Source: Goodfellowiella coeruleoviolacea (GTDB lineage: Bacteria; Actinomycetota; Actinomycetes; Mycobacteriales; Pseudonocardiaceae). From it: DNA of 64,000 bases. Of the stretch, positions 54,641 through 63,901 are shown piece by piece. The stretch is taken from contig NZ_JAMTCK010000016.1 in assembly GCF_024171785.1 (NCBI RefSeq), positions 62,001 through 126,000 on the forward strand. Direction: 5' to 3'. A model generated the notes under the pieces. It made no database searches, had not been told where the DNA came from, and saw only the letters and a list, made by a program, of their open reading frames with translations. Position numbers and translations under genes: made by a program. The number at the start of each line of letters is the position of its first letter. Position 1 is the first letter of the stretch.

Positions 54641-57199
54641 GTGACTGAGACGCTGCCCCCAGGGAGCGAGCGGATCGAGCCTGTCGAGATCCAGCAGGAG
54701 ATGCAGCGCTCGTACATCGACTACGCGATGAGCGTGATCGTGAGCCGCGCACTGCCGGATGTCCGCGACGGGCTCAAGCCGGTGCACCGGCGGGTGCTCT
54801 ACTCCATGCACGACACCGGGCTGCGGCCGGAGCGCAGCTACGTGAAGTGCTCGCGCATCGTCGGCGACGTGATGGGCAACTACCACCCGCACGGCGACGC
54901 GTCGATCTACGACGCCCTGGTGCGCCTGGCCCAGTCGTGGTCCATGCGCTACCAGCTGGTCGACGGCCAGGGCAACTTCGGCTCGCCCGGCAACGACCCG
55001 GCCGCGGCCATGCGCTACACCGAGGCCCGGATGGCGCCGCTGGCCACCGCCATGCTGCAGGACATCGACGAGGAGACCGTCGACTTCTCGCCCAACTACG
55101 ACGGCAAGACCGACGAGCCCGACGTTCTGCCGTCCCGGGTGCCCAACCTGCTGGTCAACGGCGGCAGCGGGATCGCGGTCGGGATGGCCACCAACATCCC
55201 CCCGCACAACCTGCGCGAGGTGGCCGAGGGCGTGGTCTGGGCGCTGGAGAACTGGGAGGCCTCCGAGGAGGAGACCCTGGCCGCGCTGCTCCAGCGGGTC
55301 AAGGGCCCGGACTTCCCGACCGGCGCGCTGATCCTGGGCACCTCGGGCATCGAGGAGGCCTACCGCACCGGCCGCGGCTCCATCCGGATGCGCGCGGTGG
55401 TCGAGGTCGAGGAGGACGCCAAGGGCCGGGTCATCCTGGTCGTCACCGAGCTGCCGTTCCAGGTCAACCCGGACAACCTGGTGGAGAACATCGCCGCGCT
55501 GGTGCGCGACGGCAAGCTCACCGGCATCGCCGACGTGGCCGACGAGTCCAACAAGCGCAGCGGCATGCGGATCGTGGTCACGCTCAAGCGGGACGCGGTC
55601 GCCAAGGTCGTGCTGAACAACCTGTACAAGCACACCCAGCTGCAGCAGAACTTCGGCGTGAACATGCTGGCCCTGGTCGACCAGGTGCCGCGCACGCTGC
55701 GGCTGGACCAGATCGTCCGGCACTACGTCAAGCACCAGGTCGAGGTGATCGTCCGGCGCACCCGCTACCGGCTGCGCAAGGCCGAGGAGCGCGCCCACAT
55801 CCTGCGCGGTCTGGTCAAGGCGCTGGACCAGCTGGACGAGGTCATCGCGCTGATCCGCCGCTCGCCCACGGTGGACGACTCGCGCCGGGGCCTGATCGCG
55901 CTGCTGGACGTGGACGAGGCGCAGGCCAACGCCATCCTGGAGATGCAGCTGCGCCGGCTGGCCGCGCTGGAGCGGCAGAAGATCGTCGACGAGCTGGCCG
56001 AGATCGAGCGCACCATCGCCGACCTGCAGAACATCCTGGACACGCCGGAACGCCAGCGCAGGATCGTGCGCGACGAGCTGATGGCGATCGTGGACAAGCA
56101 CGGCGACGAGCGGCGCACCAAGATCATCCCCTACGACGGCGAGGTCTCCATCGAGGACCTGATCGCGGTCGAGGACGTGGTCGTCACGATCACCCGCACC
56201 GGCTACGCCAAGCGGACCAAGACCGACCTGTACCGGGCGCAGAAGCGCGGCGGCAAGGGCGTGCAGGGCGCGCAGCTCAAGCAGGACGACATCGTGGCGC
56301 ACTTCTTCGTGTGCTCCACCCACGACTGGATCCTGTTCTTCACCAACAAGGGCCGGGTCTACCGGGCCAAGGCCTACGAGCTGCCCGAGGCCACCAGGGC
56401 CGCGCGCGGCCAGCACGTGGCCAACCTGCTGGCCTTCCAGCCCGACGAGCACATCGCCCAGGTCATCCAGATCAAGGACTACGAGGCCGCCCCGTACCTG
56501 GTGCTGGCCACGCGCAGCGGACTGGTGAAGAAGTCGCGGCTGAGCGACTTCGACTCCAACCGCTCGGGCGGACTGATCGGCATCAACCTGCGCGAGGACG
56601 ACGAGCTGGTCGGCGCGGTGCTGTGCGGGCCGGACGACGACCTGCTGCTGGTCTCCGCCGATGGGCAGTCCATCCGGTTCCACGCGACCGACGAGGCACT
56701 GCGCCCGATGGGGCGGGCTACCTCGGGTGTGCTGGGCATGCGGTTCAACCCCGGTGACGAACTGCTGTCCATGGGTGTCGTCCAGGAGGGGAAGTTCGTC
56801 CTGGTGGCCACCGACGGCGGTTACGCAAAGCGCACGCCGATCGAGGACTACCCGGTGCAGGGACGGGGCGGCAAGGGCGTGCTGACCATTCAGCACGACC
56901 GCCGACGTGGCAGGCTGGTGGGCGCGCTCATCGTCGACCTCGACGACGAGCTGTACGCGATCACCTCGACCGGCGGGGTCATCAGGACCAGCGCCAAGGA
57001 GGTGCGCAAGGCCGGCCGGCAGACCAAGGGGGTTCGCCTGATGAACCTCGGCGAGAGGAACACCCTTGTCGCTGTCGCACGCAACGCGGACGAGGCCACA
57101 GACGTCTCCGACTCGGTGGACTCCGAGTCGAGCCGCCCGGAGTCACCCGGGACCGGGGCGAACGGCACAGGCTCGGACGGCGCGGAGTCGGCCAACTAA
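54641..57199 (+). CDS. gyrA: DNA gyrase subunit A
   Basis: An 852-residue subunit that cuts and rejoins DNA. The catalytic Tyr126 is in [11 protein letters not shown]. The quinolone-resistance region reads [14 protein letters not shown], so the position of E. coli Ser83 is Ala87 and that of Asp87 is Asp91, as in mycobacteria (Ala90). The C-terminal beta-pinwheel has the GyrA box QKRGGKG. The tail after about residue 815 is acidic and Ser/Gly-rich. GTG 54641 follows AAAGGA. Confidence 0.97.
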   Translation: MTETLPPGSERIEPVEIQQEMQRSYIDYAMSVIVSRALPDVRDGLKPVHRRVLYSMHDTGLRPERSYVKCSRIVGDVMGNYHPHGDASIYDALVRLAQSWSMRYQLVDGQGNFGSPGNDPAAAMRYTEARMAPLATAMLQDIDEETVDFSPNYDGKTDEPDVLPSRVPNLLVNGGSGIAVGMATNIPPHNLREVAEGVVWALENWEASEEETLAALLQRVKGPDFPTGALILGTSGIEEAYRTGRGSIRMRAVVEVEEDAKGRVILVVTELPFQVNPDNLVENIAALVRDGKLTGIADVADESNKRSGMRIVVTLKRDAVAKVVLNNLYKHTQLQQNFGVNMLALVDQVPRTLRLDQIVRHYVKHQVEVIVRRTRYRLRKAEERAHILRGLVKALDQLDEVIALIRRSPTVDDSRRGLIALLDVDEAQANAILEMQLRRLAALERQKIVDELAEIERTIADLQNILDTPERQRRIVRDELMAIVDKHGDERRTKIIPYDGEVSIEDLIAVEDVVVTITRTGYAKRTKTDLYRAQKRGGKGVQGAQLKQDDIVAHFFVCSTHDWILFFTNKGRVYRAKAYELPEATRAARGQHVANLLAFQPDEHIAQVIQIKDYEAAPYLVLATRSGLVKKSRLSDFDSNRSGGLIGINLREDDELVGAVLCGPDDDLLLVSADGQSIRFHATDEALRPMGRATSGVLGMRFNPGDELLSMGVVQEGKFVLVATDGGYAKRTPIEDYPVQGRGGKGVLTIQHDRRRGRLVGALIVDLDDELYAITSTGGVIRTSAKEVRKAGRQTKGVRLMNLGERNTLVAVARNADEATDVSDSVDSESSRPESPGTGANGTGSDGAESAN

Positions 57200-57245
57200 C
57201 GCAGTCAGCCAAGTAAGCCTGGACGACAAGCTCTAAGGACCGCTC

Positions 57246-58199
57246 GTGAACCCACCGGAGAACACGGAACGTTCCGACGCCAAGGCCGGGCAGGGCGACC
57301 CGACCGCGGCGATGACACGGCGGGATGGGGCCGAGCCGGCGCAGTCCGGCACCGGTGCGACGACGGCGGAGGCCACCGTCGTCGCACCGGCCAGCCCGGG
57401 GGCTGGCACCGCTGGACAGGCAGCCACCGGACCGGGCGGCGCCGGGAGCGCGGACCCGGGCACCGGCCAGGCGACCGGTGCCGGCGGCGGTGACGGGGGG
57501 TATGAGGCCCCGGCGCCGCTGCCGCCGTGGCAGCGGGTGCCCAGCGACGCCCAGCACCTGCAGGAACACCAGCACCACCAGCACGGTGGTGAGGCCGGGC
57601 CCGAGCCGCAGGGCCAACCGGTCGGCTTTCCCGCCGCCGACGAGCAGACCGTGGTGACGGTGGCCCGCCCGGCGGTGACCGGGGTGGTCAGTCCCAGCCT
57701 GACCCCGGCCGGCGCGGCGTCGGCCGGCGGCGGCACGCCCACGGCGGCCGCGCGCACCTCGGTGAACCTGGGGGCGGCCTCGGCCGGCGGCAGTGGCCGG
57801 CCGAGCGCGCCCGGTTCGCGGCGGCCCGGCCGGGGGCCGAGGCGGGCCAGCCTCCAGGTCAAGCGGATCGACCCGTGGTCGGTGCTGAAGCTGGCCCTGG
57901 TGCTCAGCATCGCGCTGTTCTTCGTGTGGCTGGTGGCCGTGGGCGTGCTCTACGGCGTGCTGAACGGCATGGGCGTGTGGGAGCAGCTCAACGGCACCTA
58001 CGACGACCTGGTGCAGGGCGGTGCCAGCGCCGACAGCGAACCGCTGATCAGTGCCGGCCGGGTGTTCGGGGTGGCCGCCATCATCGGCGCGGTGAACATC
58101 GTGCTGATGACCGCGCTGGCCACGGTCGCCGCGTTCATCTACAACGTCTCCGCCGACCTGGCGGGTGGGTTGGAGATCACCCTGTCGGAACGTGAGTAA
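57246..58199 (+). CDS. DUF3566 membrane protein (Rv0007 counterpart)
   Basis: A 317-residue protein. The first 200 residues are a Pro/Gly/Ala-rich disordered region; the C-terminal 110 residues are the DUF3566 domain with two membrane helices (VLKLALVLSIALFFVWLVAVGVLYGVL and VFGVAAIIGAVNIVLMTALATVAAFIYN) around GVWEQLNGTYDDLV. Function unknown; always next to gyrA and tRNA-Ile in actinobacteria. It starts 46 bases after gyrA, probably the same transcript. Confidence 0.9.
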   Translation: MNPPENTERSDAKAGQGDPTAAMTRRDGAEPAQSGTGATTAEATVVAPASPGAGTAGQAATGPGGAGSADPGTGQATGAGGGDGGYEAPAPLPPWQRVPSDAQHLQEHQHHQHGGEAGPEPQGQPVGFPAADEQTVVTVARPAVTGVVSPSLTPAGAASAGGGTPTAAARTSVNLGAASAGGSGRPSAPGSRRPGRGPRRASLQVKRIDPWSVLKLALVLSIALFFVWLVAVGVLYGVLNGMGVWEQLNGTYDDLVQGGASADSEPLISAGRVFGVAAIIGAVNIVLMTALATVAAFIYNVSADLAGGLEITLSERE

Positions 58200-58282
58200 C
58201 ACCAGAATGACCACGACCAGGGGTTTTTCCTCCGGGCACCGACGCGGACCGGCGGTCCGGCCGGGTTGGGGGGCCCCTGGTT

Positions 58283-58311
58283 TTGGTGGGAGCGCGGGTG
58301 TGGGGTAATCT
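58283..58311 (+). promoter_or_regulatory. Promoter of the tRNA-Ile gene
   Basis: TTGGTG, 17-base spacer, TAATCT, ending 18 bases before the tRNA-Ile 5' end. Confidence 0.65.
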
Positions 58312-58329
58312 TTCCTCCGTTGCTTCCGA

Positions 58330-58403
58330 GGGCCTATAGCTCAGACGGTTAGAGCGCTTCGCTGATAACGAAGAGGTCGCTGGTTCGAGTCCAGCTAGGC
58401 CCA
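58330..58403 (+). tRNA. tRNA-Ile (GAT anticodon)
   Basis: A 74-base cloverleaf: acceptor GGGCCTA/TAGGCCC, D arm GCTC..GAGC, anticodon loop CTGATAA with GAT, T arm GCTGGTTCGAGTCCAGC. The 3' CCA is not encoded. Counterpart of ileT. Confidence 0.97.
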
Positions 58404-58468
58404 CTCCGCTGGTCCACTACGGGTCAGAAGACCCGAGTCGACAGGCCACCACTGAGGAGGGACCGGAC

Positions 58469-58591
58469 GTGAAGAAGCTTCTCGCACTCGTGGCTGTGGC
58501 TGGTGCAGTCCTGCTGGTCGTGCGCCGTCAGCGCTCCGCCAAGGCCGAGGCTGACCTGTGGCGCGAGGCCACTGCTCCCAGCGAGAGCTGA
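58469..58591 (+). CDS. DLW-39 family small membrane peptide
   Basis: A 40-residue peptide: MKKLLALVAVAGAVLLVV forms one membrane helix, followed by RRQRSAKAEADLWREATAPS. The DLW motif near the end defines the DLW-39 family, found between the tRNA-Ile and tRNA-Ala genes in many actinobacteria. Function unknown. GTG 58469 has AGGAGG 8 bases upstream, so it is clearly translated. Confidence 0.9.
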   Translation: MKKLLALVAVAGAVLLVVRRQRSAKAEADLWREATAPSES

Positions 58592-58623
58592 GCCAGAGCG
58601 AGCGGAGTTCTCCCGCTCGCCGG

Positions 58624-58699
58624 GGGGACGTAGCTCAATTGGCAGAGCACCGCCTTTGCAAGGCGGGGGTTAGGGGTTCGATTCCCCTCGTCTCCACCA
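58624..58699 (+). tRNA. tRNA-Ala (TGC anticodon)
   Basis: A 76-base gene including an encoded CCA: acceptor GGGGACG/CGTCTCC, anticodon loop TTTGCAA with TGC, T arm AGGGGTTCGATTCCCCT. Counterpart of alaT. Confidence 0.97.
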
Positions 58700-58710
58700 C
58701 AAGGGTGTGA

Positions 58711-58744
58711 CAGGGTCGGCAGGCGCCGGCCCTGTTTCTTTTTT
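58711..58744 (+). terminator. Intrinsic terminator after tRNA-Ala
   Basis: CAGGGTCGGC and GCCGGCCCTG form a 10-bp stem (one wobble) around AGGC, followed by TTTCTTTTTT. It ends the gyr-tRNA cluster. Confidence 0.9.
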
Positions 58745-58884
58745 CCGGCCGCCGCGCACCCGCCCGGCAGCGTCGGCCGCTTCCGTCGGGGTCGCGCCGA
58801 GCGTTCAGTCGGTGCGACCAGGCTCGGTGCGACCAGGCACTGAGTTCAGGCGTTGAGTTCAGGCACTGCGGCCGGGCGGTGACG

Positions 58885-59529
58885 TCAGGCGTTGAGGTAG
58901 GCGATCACCGCCAGCACCCGTCGGTGTCCCGGATCGGTGGGCGGCAGGTCGAGTTTGGCGAAGATGTTGCCCACGTGCTTGTGCACGGCACGCTCGGTCA
59001 CCACGAGCCGTCCGGCGATCTCGGCGTTGCCGTAGCCCTGTGCCATCAGCGCCAGCACCTCGCGTTCCCGCTGGGTCAGCGTGGCGATCGGGTTGTGCCG
59101 GCGCACCAGCAGCTGCTTGACCACCTCCGGGTCCATCACGGTGCCGCCCGCGGCGACCCGGTGCAACGCGTCCAGGAACTCCTCCACCCGCCCCACCCGG
59201 TCCTTGAGCAGGTAGCCGACACTGCCGGCGCCGTCGGCGAACAGCTCCCCGGCGTAGGTCTCCTCCACGTACTGCGAGAGCACCAGCACGGGCAGACCGG
59301 GCCGCTGCCGGCGGGCCCGCAGCGCGGCGCGGATGCCCTCGTCGCGAAAGGACGGCGGCAGCCGCACGTCCACCACGCACACGTCCGGCTGATGCTGTGC
59401 CACCGCGCGCACGAACGAGTCGGCGTCGGCGACCCGGTCCACCACCTCGTGCCCGCAGGTGCCCAGCAGCAGCGCCAGCCCCTCGGCGAGCAGCACGTTG
59501 TCCTCGGCGATCACGATCCGCACGGGCAC
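58885..59529 (-). CDS. NarL/LuxR-type response regulator
   Basis: A 214-residue response regulator. The receiver domain has IAEDN, the phosphoacceptor Asp in VCVVDVRLP (about residue 54), and VLSQY / LLKDRV. The C-terminal LuxR helix-turn-helix is LTQREREVLALMAQGYGNAEIAGRLVVTERAVHKHVGNIFAKLDL. GTG start at 59529 overlaps the sensor kinase end by 19 bases, so kinase and regulator are translated together. Target genes are unknown; the CPBP protease upstream of the kinase is one possibility. Confidence 0.92.
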   Translation of the reverse strand: MPVRIVIAEDNVLLAEGLALLLGTCGHEVVDRVADADSFVRAVAQHQPDVCVVDVRLPPSFRDEGIRAALRARRQRPGLPVLVLSQYVEETYAGELFADGAGSVGYLLKDRVGRVEEFLDALHRVAAGGTVMDPEVVKQLLVRRHNPIATLTQREREVLALMAQGYGNAEIAGRLVVTERAVHKHVGNIFAKLDLPPTDPGHRRVLAVIAYLNA

Positions 59530-60758
59530 TCCACCTCGATGGTGGTCGGTCCGCCCACCGGACTGCTCACCCGCAGGGTGCCGTCCAGGGCGGCGACCCG
59601 GCGGCGCATCCCGGCCACGCCGGTGCCCTGGTCCTCCCGCACCCCGCCCCGGCCGTTGTCCTGGACGCGGACCAGCAGCAGGTCCGGGGCGGTGCGCTGG
59701 ACGGTGACCTCGGCGGCGCTCGCCCCGCTGTGCTTGGTGATGTTGGTCAGCGCCTCGGTGACGGTGAAGTAGGCGGCGGCCTCGACCGGCGCGGGCAGCT
59801 CACCGAGGTCGGCGGCCACGTCCAGGGTGGTGGGCACGACGCAGCGGGCGGCCACGGCGGTGAGCGCGCCGGCCAGGCCCCGGTCGGCGAGGATCGGCGG
59901 GTACATGGTGCGCAGCACATCGCGCAGCTCGGTCATGGCGTCCTCGGCCCCCTCCCTGGCACGGACGAGCAGGTCGGCGGCTGCCTGCGGGTCGTGCCGC
60001 AGCTGCCGTTCAGCCAGTCCGAGGTGCATGGCGACGGACACCAACCTGGCCTGGGTGCCGTCGTGCAGGTCGCGCTCGATGCGGCGGAGTTCCGCGCTGT
60101 GCGCGTTGACCGCCCCGGCCCTGGTGGACCGCAGGGTCTCGACCTGCTCGGTGAGCTGGTGCCGGGCGGACGGGGCGAGCAGCCGGGAACTGAGCACGGC
60201 GGCGGCCGTGGCCACCAGCGGCAGCCCGACCACGGCCAGGGCGATCGCGCCGGCCAGCTGGACCACGCCCAGGGTGGCCGCGGACAGCCAGCTGTCGATG
60301 GGGATGTTGCCCAGCACCCGGATCGGCGCGGACACCGGGAACAGCCACCACAGACCGATCGCGCCCAGGGCGGCGACCGGCAGCGCGGCCAACAGGATCC
60401 CGAGCGCGCCCAACACGGTCCCGGCCAGCATGGCAACCGGCAGCCAGCGCAGATCCCGCCTGGTCACGGGATCGCGCAGCAGTGCGGTGAGCCGCCGGGC
60501 AGCGGGACCGCCGTCCCCGGCCGGGCGGCCGGTGTGCCGGCCAGCGCGGCGGCGTTCCCCGTTGGCCAGCCAGCGCAGCAGCCGCAGTTCCGGCGGCAGC
60601 ACGAGCAGCCCGAGGCCCACCAGGCAGAGCGCGGTCGAGTACAGCAGCACGGGGAACAGCACGAGACAGCCCAGCCCGACCGCGAAGGTGACCGCGCAGT
60701 ACCAGCCGGCCGCGCGCACCCGCGGCCACTGCCGCGCCAGCACCGCCATCACCGTCAC
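59511..60758 (-). CDS. DesK/NarX-type sensor histidine kinase
   Basis: A 415-residue kinase. The N-terminal half has about five to six membrane helices in a sensor of the type found in actinobacterial DUF-linked kinases (CAVTFAVGLGCLVLFPVLLYSTALCLVGLG). The HisKA_3 dimerisation domain carries the phosphorylated His in RRIERDLHDGTQARLV, and the ATPase domain has TEALTNITKHSG and VQDNGRGG. Signal unknown. GTG 60758 or ATG 60749 could be the start; the much longer open frame upstream overlaps the divergent CPBP gene and is not coding. Confidence 0.9.
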   Translation of the reverse strand: MTVMAVLARQWPRVRAAGWYCAVTFAVGLGCLVLFPVLLYSTALCLVGLGLLVLPPELRLLRWLANGERRRAGRHTGRPAGDGGPAARRLTALLRDPVTRRDLRWLPVAMLAGTVLGALGILLAALPVAALGAIGLWWLFPVSAPIRVLGNIPIDSWLSAATLGVVQLAGAIALAVVGLPLVATAAAVLSSRLLAPSARHQLTEQVETLRSTRAGAVNAHSAELRRIERDLHDGTQARLVSVAMHLGLAERQLRHDPQAAADLLVRAREGAEDAMTELRDVLRTMYPPILADRGLAGALTAVAARCVVPTTLDVAADLGELPAPVEAAAYFTVTEALTNITKHSGASAAEVTVQRTAPDLLLVRVQDNGRGGVREDQGTGVAGMRRRVAALDGTLRVSSPVGGPTTIEVECPCGS

Positions 60759-60893
60759 AGATCCTCCCCGGGGTCGACACACCGGGGTGATTGTGTCCTG
60801 GCGCGACCGGGGCGGACGGTGTAGCGGGCTACACCGTTGGCCGGCCAGCTCGCCCCACTGCCGTTGGCCGGCCGGCTGCCTAGCTTGGCCGAC

Positions 60894-61772
60894 ATGACGA
60901 CTGTGCGAGCGGTGAAGTCGGGTTCGGCGCCGGTCCGGCGCCAAGTGGTGATCTTCGTGGTGGTGTCCTACGCCGGGGCCTGGCTGGGCGCCCTGCCGCT
61001 GTGGCTGGACGGTTTCCGCAGGACCAGTGCGGCGGACAGCGCCTCCCCGCTGGTGCGGCTGTGCCTGGCCGCGATGATGCTGGTGCCGGCGGCCACGGCG
61101 GTCGCCCTGACCGCCCGGCACACCCGGGCCAGGGACCTGCCCGCCGCGTTGGGGCTGCGGCCGGCGCGGTCCTGGTCGACCACGGCGGCCCAGTGCCTCG
61201 GCGGCTTCGCCCTGCCCCTCGTGCTGACCGCCGGCGGGTTGGCCCTGGCCACCGCGCTGGGCCAGTACCAGCCGGGCGGGTTGCCCACGGCGGCCGTGCT
61301 CGGTGGGCTGGTGGCCAGCGCGGTGGTGTCGCTGCCGCTGTACTTCGGCGAGGAGATCGGCTGGCAGGGATACCTGCTGCCGCGGCTGATGCGGTGGGGC
61401 ACGGCGCGGGCCGTGCTCGTCGGCGGGGTCATCTGGGGGCTGTGGCACGTGCCGGTCACCGCGCTCGGTGGCAGCTACCCGGGGCACTCGCTGCTGGTGG
61501 GCCTGCCGGCCATGGTGATCTCGGCGGTGCTGATCGGGTCGGTCGTCGCCTGGATCAGGCTGCGCTCGGACTCGGTGCTGCCCGCGGTGGCGGCGCACGT
61601 GGCGGTGAACGAGTTCGCCCTTCCCCTGACCAGGCTCGTCGCCGCCCGCCCCGACCAGGTCGACCCGCTCACCGCCGGCCCGCTCAGCTGGCCGACCTGG
61701 CTGGTCACCGCGCTGGCCGTGGCCGGTGTGGTGCTGGTGGCGCGCCGGCGCGGAACGCCCGCGTTCGGGTGA
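60894..61772 (+). CDS. CPBP-family intramembrane metalloprotease (Abi)
   Basis: A 292-residue polytopic protein with about eight helices. The CPBP motifs are visible: EEIGWQGYLLPRLMR (EExxxR-type) and IWGLWHVPVTALGG with the metal-binding His; a third segment LPAVAAHVAVNEFALPL supplies His and Asn. Members cleave prenylated or membrane substrates or give bacteriocin self-immunity. ATG 60894 lies 7 bases after TAGCTT, so it may be leaderless. Divergent from the two-component pair. Confidence 0.88.
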   Translation: MTTVRAVKSGSAPVRRQVVIFVVVSYAGAWLGALPLWLDGFRRTSAADSASPLVRLCLAAMMLVPAATAVALTARHTRARDLPAALGLRPARSWSTTAAQCLGGFALPLVLTAGGLALATALGQYQPGGLPTAAVLGGLVASAVVSLPLYFGEEIGWQGYLLPRLMRWGTARAVLVGGVIWGLWHVPVTALGGSYPGHSLLVGLPAMVISAVLIGSVVAWIRLRSDSVLPAVAAHVAVNEFALPLTRLVAARPDQVDPLTAGPLSWPTWLVTALAVAGVVLVARRRGTPAFG

Positions 61773-61830
61773 CGCCGAGCAGGGGCGCGGGCCGAGATCG
61801 AGTGCGCCCGCCGTCTGGTTGACTTGGCCC

Positions 61831-62430
61831 GTGACGAGACGAGCGATCGCCCGCGTCGCGCCCCTGGTGGCGCTGTTCGGCCTGGTCACGGCGTGCACGG
61901 GGGGCGAGGGGAGCAGCACCACCCCGACCAGCCGGGCGGACCGGTCGCAGCCACCGGCCAGTAGCCAGGCGGCCAGCGGCCAGGCGACCGGCACGGCGGC
62001 GGGGCAGGCCACGTCGTCGGGCGCGCCAGCCTCGCCAACGCCCTCGGCGAACGGGCCCTGCCCCTACCTGGACACCGAGTTCGTGGCCGAGGCCAACGGC
62101 CAGCGCGTGAGCAAGGTGCGCATCTCGGCCGACCAGCCCCACCCGGCCTGCTTCTTCTACCGGCCGGACGGCGAACTGCAGTTGAGCGTGCGCGTCTACG
62201 TGGGTGACGCGGCCACGGCCAAGGCCGTGGTGGACGAGGCCGCGCCCACGGACACGTCCAGCCCGGCCAGCCAACCCGCCGGGTGGACCGGCGGGTCGCT
62301 TGGCAACGCGGACGGTGCCGTCTACGCGGTGGCCAAGCAGGGCACGGCCGTGGTCGCCAGCACCAATCAGCAGCAGAGCGTCAAGGCCCGCCGCGTCGTG
62401 GAGACCACGATCACTAACCTCGGGCTGTGA
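61831..62430 (+). CDS. DUF2020 lipoprotein
   Basis: A 199-residue lipoprotein. The lipobox is LVTAC with Cys22 and is followed by a Ser/Thr/Gln/Ala-rich linker of about 45 residues. The DUF2020 domain (GPCPYLDTEFVAEANGQRVSKVRISADQPHPACFFYRPDGELQLSVRVY) has two Cys likely to form a disulfide. The family is actinobacterial and of unknown function. GTG 61831; no ribosome-binding site is clear. Confidence 0.85.
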   Translation: MTRRAIARVAPLVALFGLVTACTGGEGSSTTPTSRADRSQPPASSQAASGQATGTAAGQATSSGAPASPTPSANGPCPYLDTEFVAEANGQRVSKVRISADQPHPACFFYRPDGELQLSVRVYVGDAATAKAVVDEAAPTDTSSPASQPAGWTGGSLGNADGAVYAVAKQGTAVVASTNQQQSVKARRVVETTITNLGL

Positions 62431-62517
62431 AGCCCCACGGGTGAACTGGCACCGGTGCCCGGTGCACCGGCACCGCTGCCGCCGGGCACCGGTGCGCGCC
62501 GCACGTGCGCGGCCGGC

Positions 62518-63237
62518 TCAGCTCCGGCGTGCGGTGTGGTTGTCCCGGGCGCGCTGGCCGTTGGTGTCCTGGGCCCTGGCCGCGGTCGAGTCGCTGTCCA
62601 CACCACCGCCCGACTGGGCCGGCTCGTCGTGCAGCCGCACCTCCTGGGGGCGCCGGGACAGCACGGCGTAACCGGCCGCGCCGGCGGCCACCAGCAGCGC
62701 CAGCAGCCACGGCCAGCGCCGCCGCCGGGCGATCTCGCGAGTGGCAGTGAGCTTGCCGGCCTTGCGCGTCGCGAGACGGGCCGCCCGCCGGGCCTGCTGC
62801 CGGGTGACCTTCTTGGCCCGCGCCGCCTTCCTGGTCGCCTTCGCGGCCGCGCGCCCGGTCAACCGCGCGATGTCGTCGCGGGTGCGGTCGGCGCGGTCGA
62901 GCACGTCGGCGCGCAACCGCTCACCCTTCTTGCGGCCCTGCCTGATCAGCCGCTGCCGCTGCCTGGCCAGCTGCCTGCGCTGCCGCGCCAGGTTCTTCCT
63001 GGCCCGCCGGGTCGAGCGACCCACCTCCTCGGCGCGTTCGCTGAGCGCGTCGAACAGCCGGTCCGGCACGATGCCGTGGTCGGCCAGCTTGGTCTCGGCC
63101 GTGCCCACCACCTGGGAAGCCGCTTCCGCACCCGCGTGACCCGCGCGGACGGCTCCCTGGCGCACCGCACGCAATCCTGTCCCGAGTGCCCTGCCCACGG
63201 ACTCGCCAGCTCGGGTCATGACCTGCACCTCGTCCAT
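62518..63237 (-). CDS. Basic membrane protein in the position of CwsA
   Basis: A 239-residue protein without a family I can name. Residues 30-75 are amphipathic, 75-175 are very rich in Arg, Lys and Ala and probably a long coiled helix, one membrane helix follows (WPWLLALLVAAGAAGYAVLS, about 176-195), and a short Asp/Ser-rich tail ends it. In mycobacteria this slot, divergent from ppiA, holds cwsA (Rv0008c), a small protein with one C-terminal helix that works with Wag31 and CrgA. Topology and position agree, sequence similarity is not evident to me. Confidence 0.7.
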   Translation of the reverse strand: MDEVQVMTRAGESVGRALGTGLRAVRQGAVRAGHAGAEAASQVVGTAETKLADHGIVPDRLFDALSERAEEVGRSTRRARKNLARQRRQLARQRQRLIRQGRKKGERLRADVLDRADRTRDDIARLTGRAAAKATRKAARAKKVTRQQARRAARLATRKAGKLTATREIARRRRWPWLLALLVAAGAAGYAVLSRRPQEVRLHDEPAQSGGGVDSDSTAARAQDTNGQRARDNHTARRS

Positions 63238-63331
63238 CTTCTGCTCCAGAAGCTGTTCGGTGAATCACGCTCGGTTGTCTCCATCCTGCCCCTTTCCGAC
63301 CATTCCTGCTTGTGGATGGCACGATGGACGC

Positions 63332-63892
63332 GTGGCTGAAAGCAACGAATCGCTGGTTGGGACGAAGGTGTCGGCGACGCTGCACACCTCGATGGGCGAC
63401 ATCAGGCTCAACCTCTTTCCCGACCAGGCCCCCACGACGGTGAAGAACTTCGTCGGTCTGGCCGAGGGCACCAAGGAGTACACGGGACAGAACGCCAAGG
63501 GGGGGACGAGCGGGCCGTTCTACGACGGCTCGATCTTCCACCGCGTGATCAGCGGCTTCATGATCCAGGGCGGTGACCCCACCGGCACCGGCCGCGGCGG
63601 TCCCGGCTACGACTTCAAGGACGAGTTCCACCCCGAACTGCAGTTCAACCGCCCCTACCTGCTGGCCATGGCCAACCCGGGCCGGCCGAACATGAACGGC
63701 TCGCAGTTCTTCATCACGGTGGGCCCCACCACCTGGCTGAACTTCAAGCACACCATCTTCGGTGAGGTCGCCGACCAGGAGTCCCGCAACGTGGTCGACG
63801 CCATCAGCAACACGCCGACCGCCGCGGGCGACCGGCCGATCACCGACGTGGTGATCAACAGCGTCGAGATCGAGCGCGGTACCGGAAGCTGA
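63332..63892 (+). CDS. ppiA: Peptidyl-prolyl cis-trans isomerase, cyclophilin type
   Basis: A 186-residue cytoplasmic cyclophilin (Rv0009 counterpart). Active-site segments are FHRVISGFMIQGGDPTGTGRGGPGY (catalytic Arg), MANPGRPNMNGSQFFIT and WLNFKHTIFGEV. It speeds proline isomerisation in protein folding. GTG 63332 lies 6 bases after CACGAT, so it is probably leaderless. Confidence 0.95.
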   Translation: MAESNESLVGTKVSATLHTSMGDIRLNLFPDQAPTTVKNFVGLAEGTKEYTGQNAKGGTSGPFYDGSIFHRVISGFMIQGGDPTGTGRGGPGYDFKDEFHPELQFNRPYLLAMANPGRPNMNGSQFFITVGPTTWLNFKHTIFGEVADQESRNVVDAISNTPTAAGDRPITDVVINSVEIERGTGS

Positions 63893-63901
63893 CCGGGCGT
63901 C

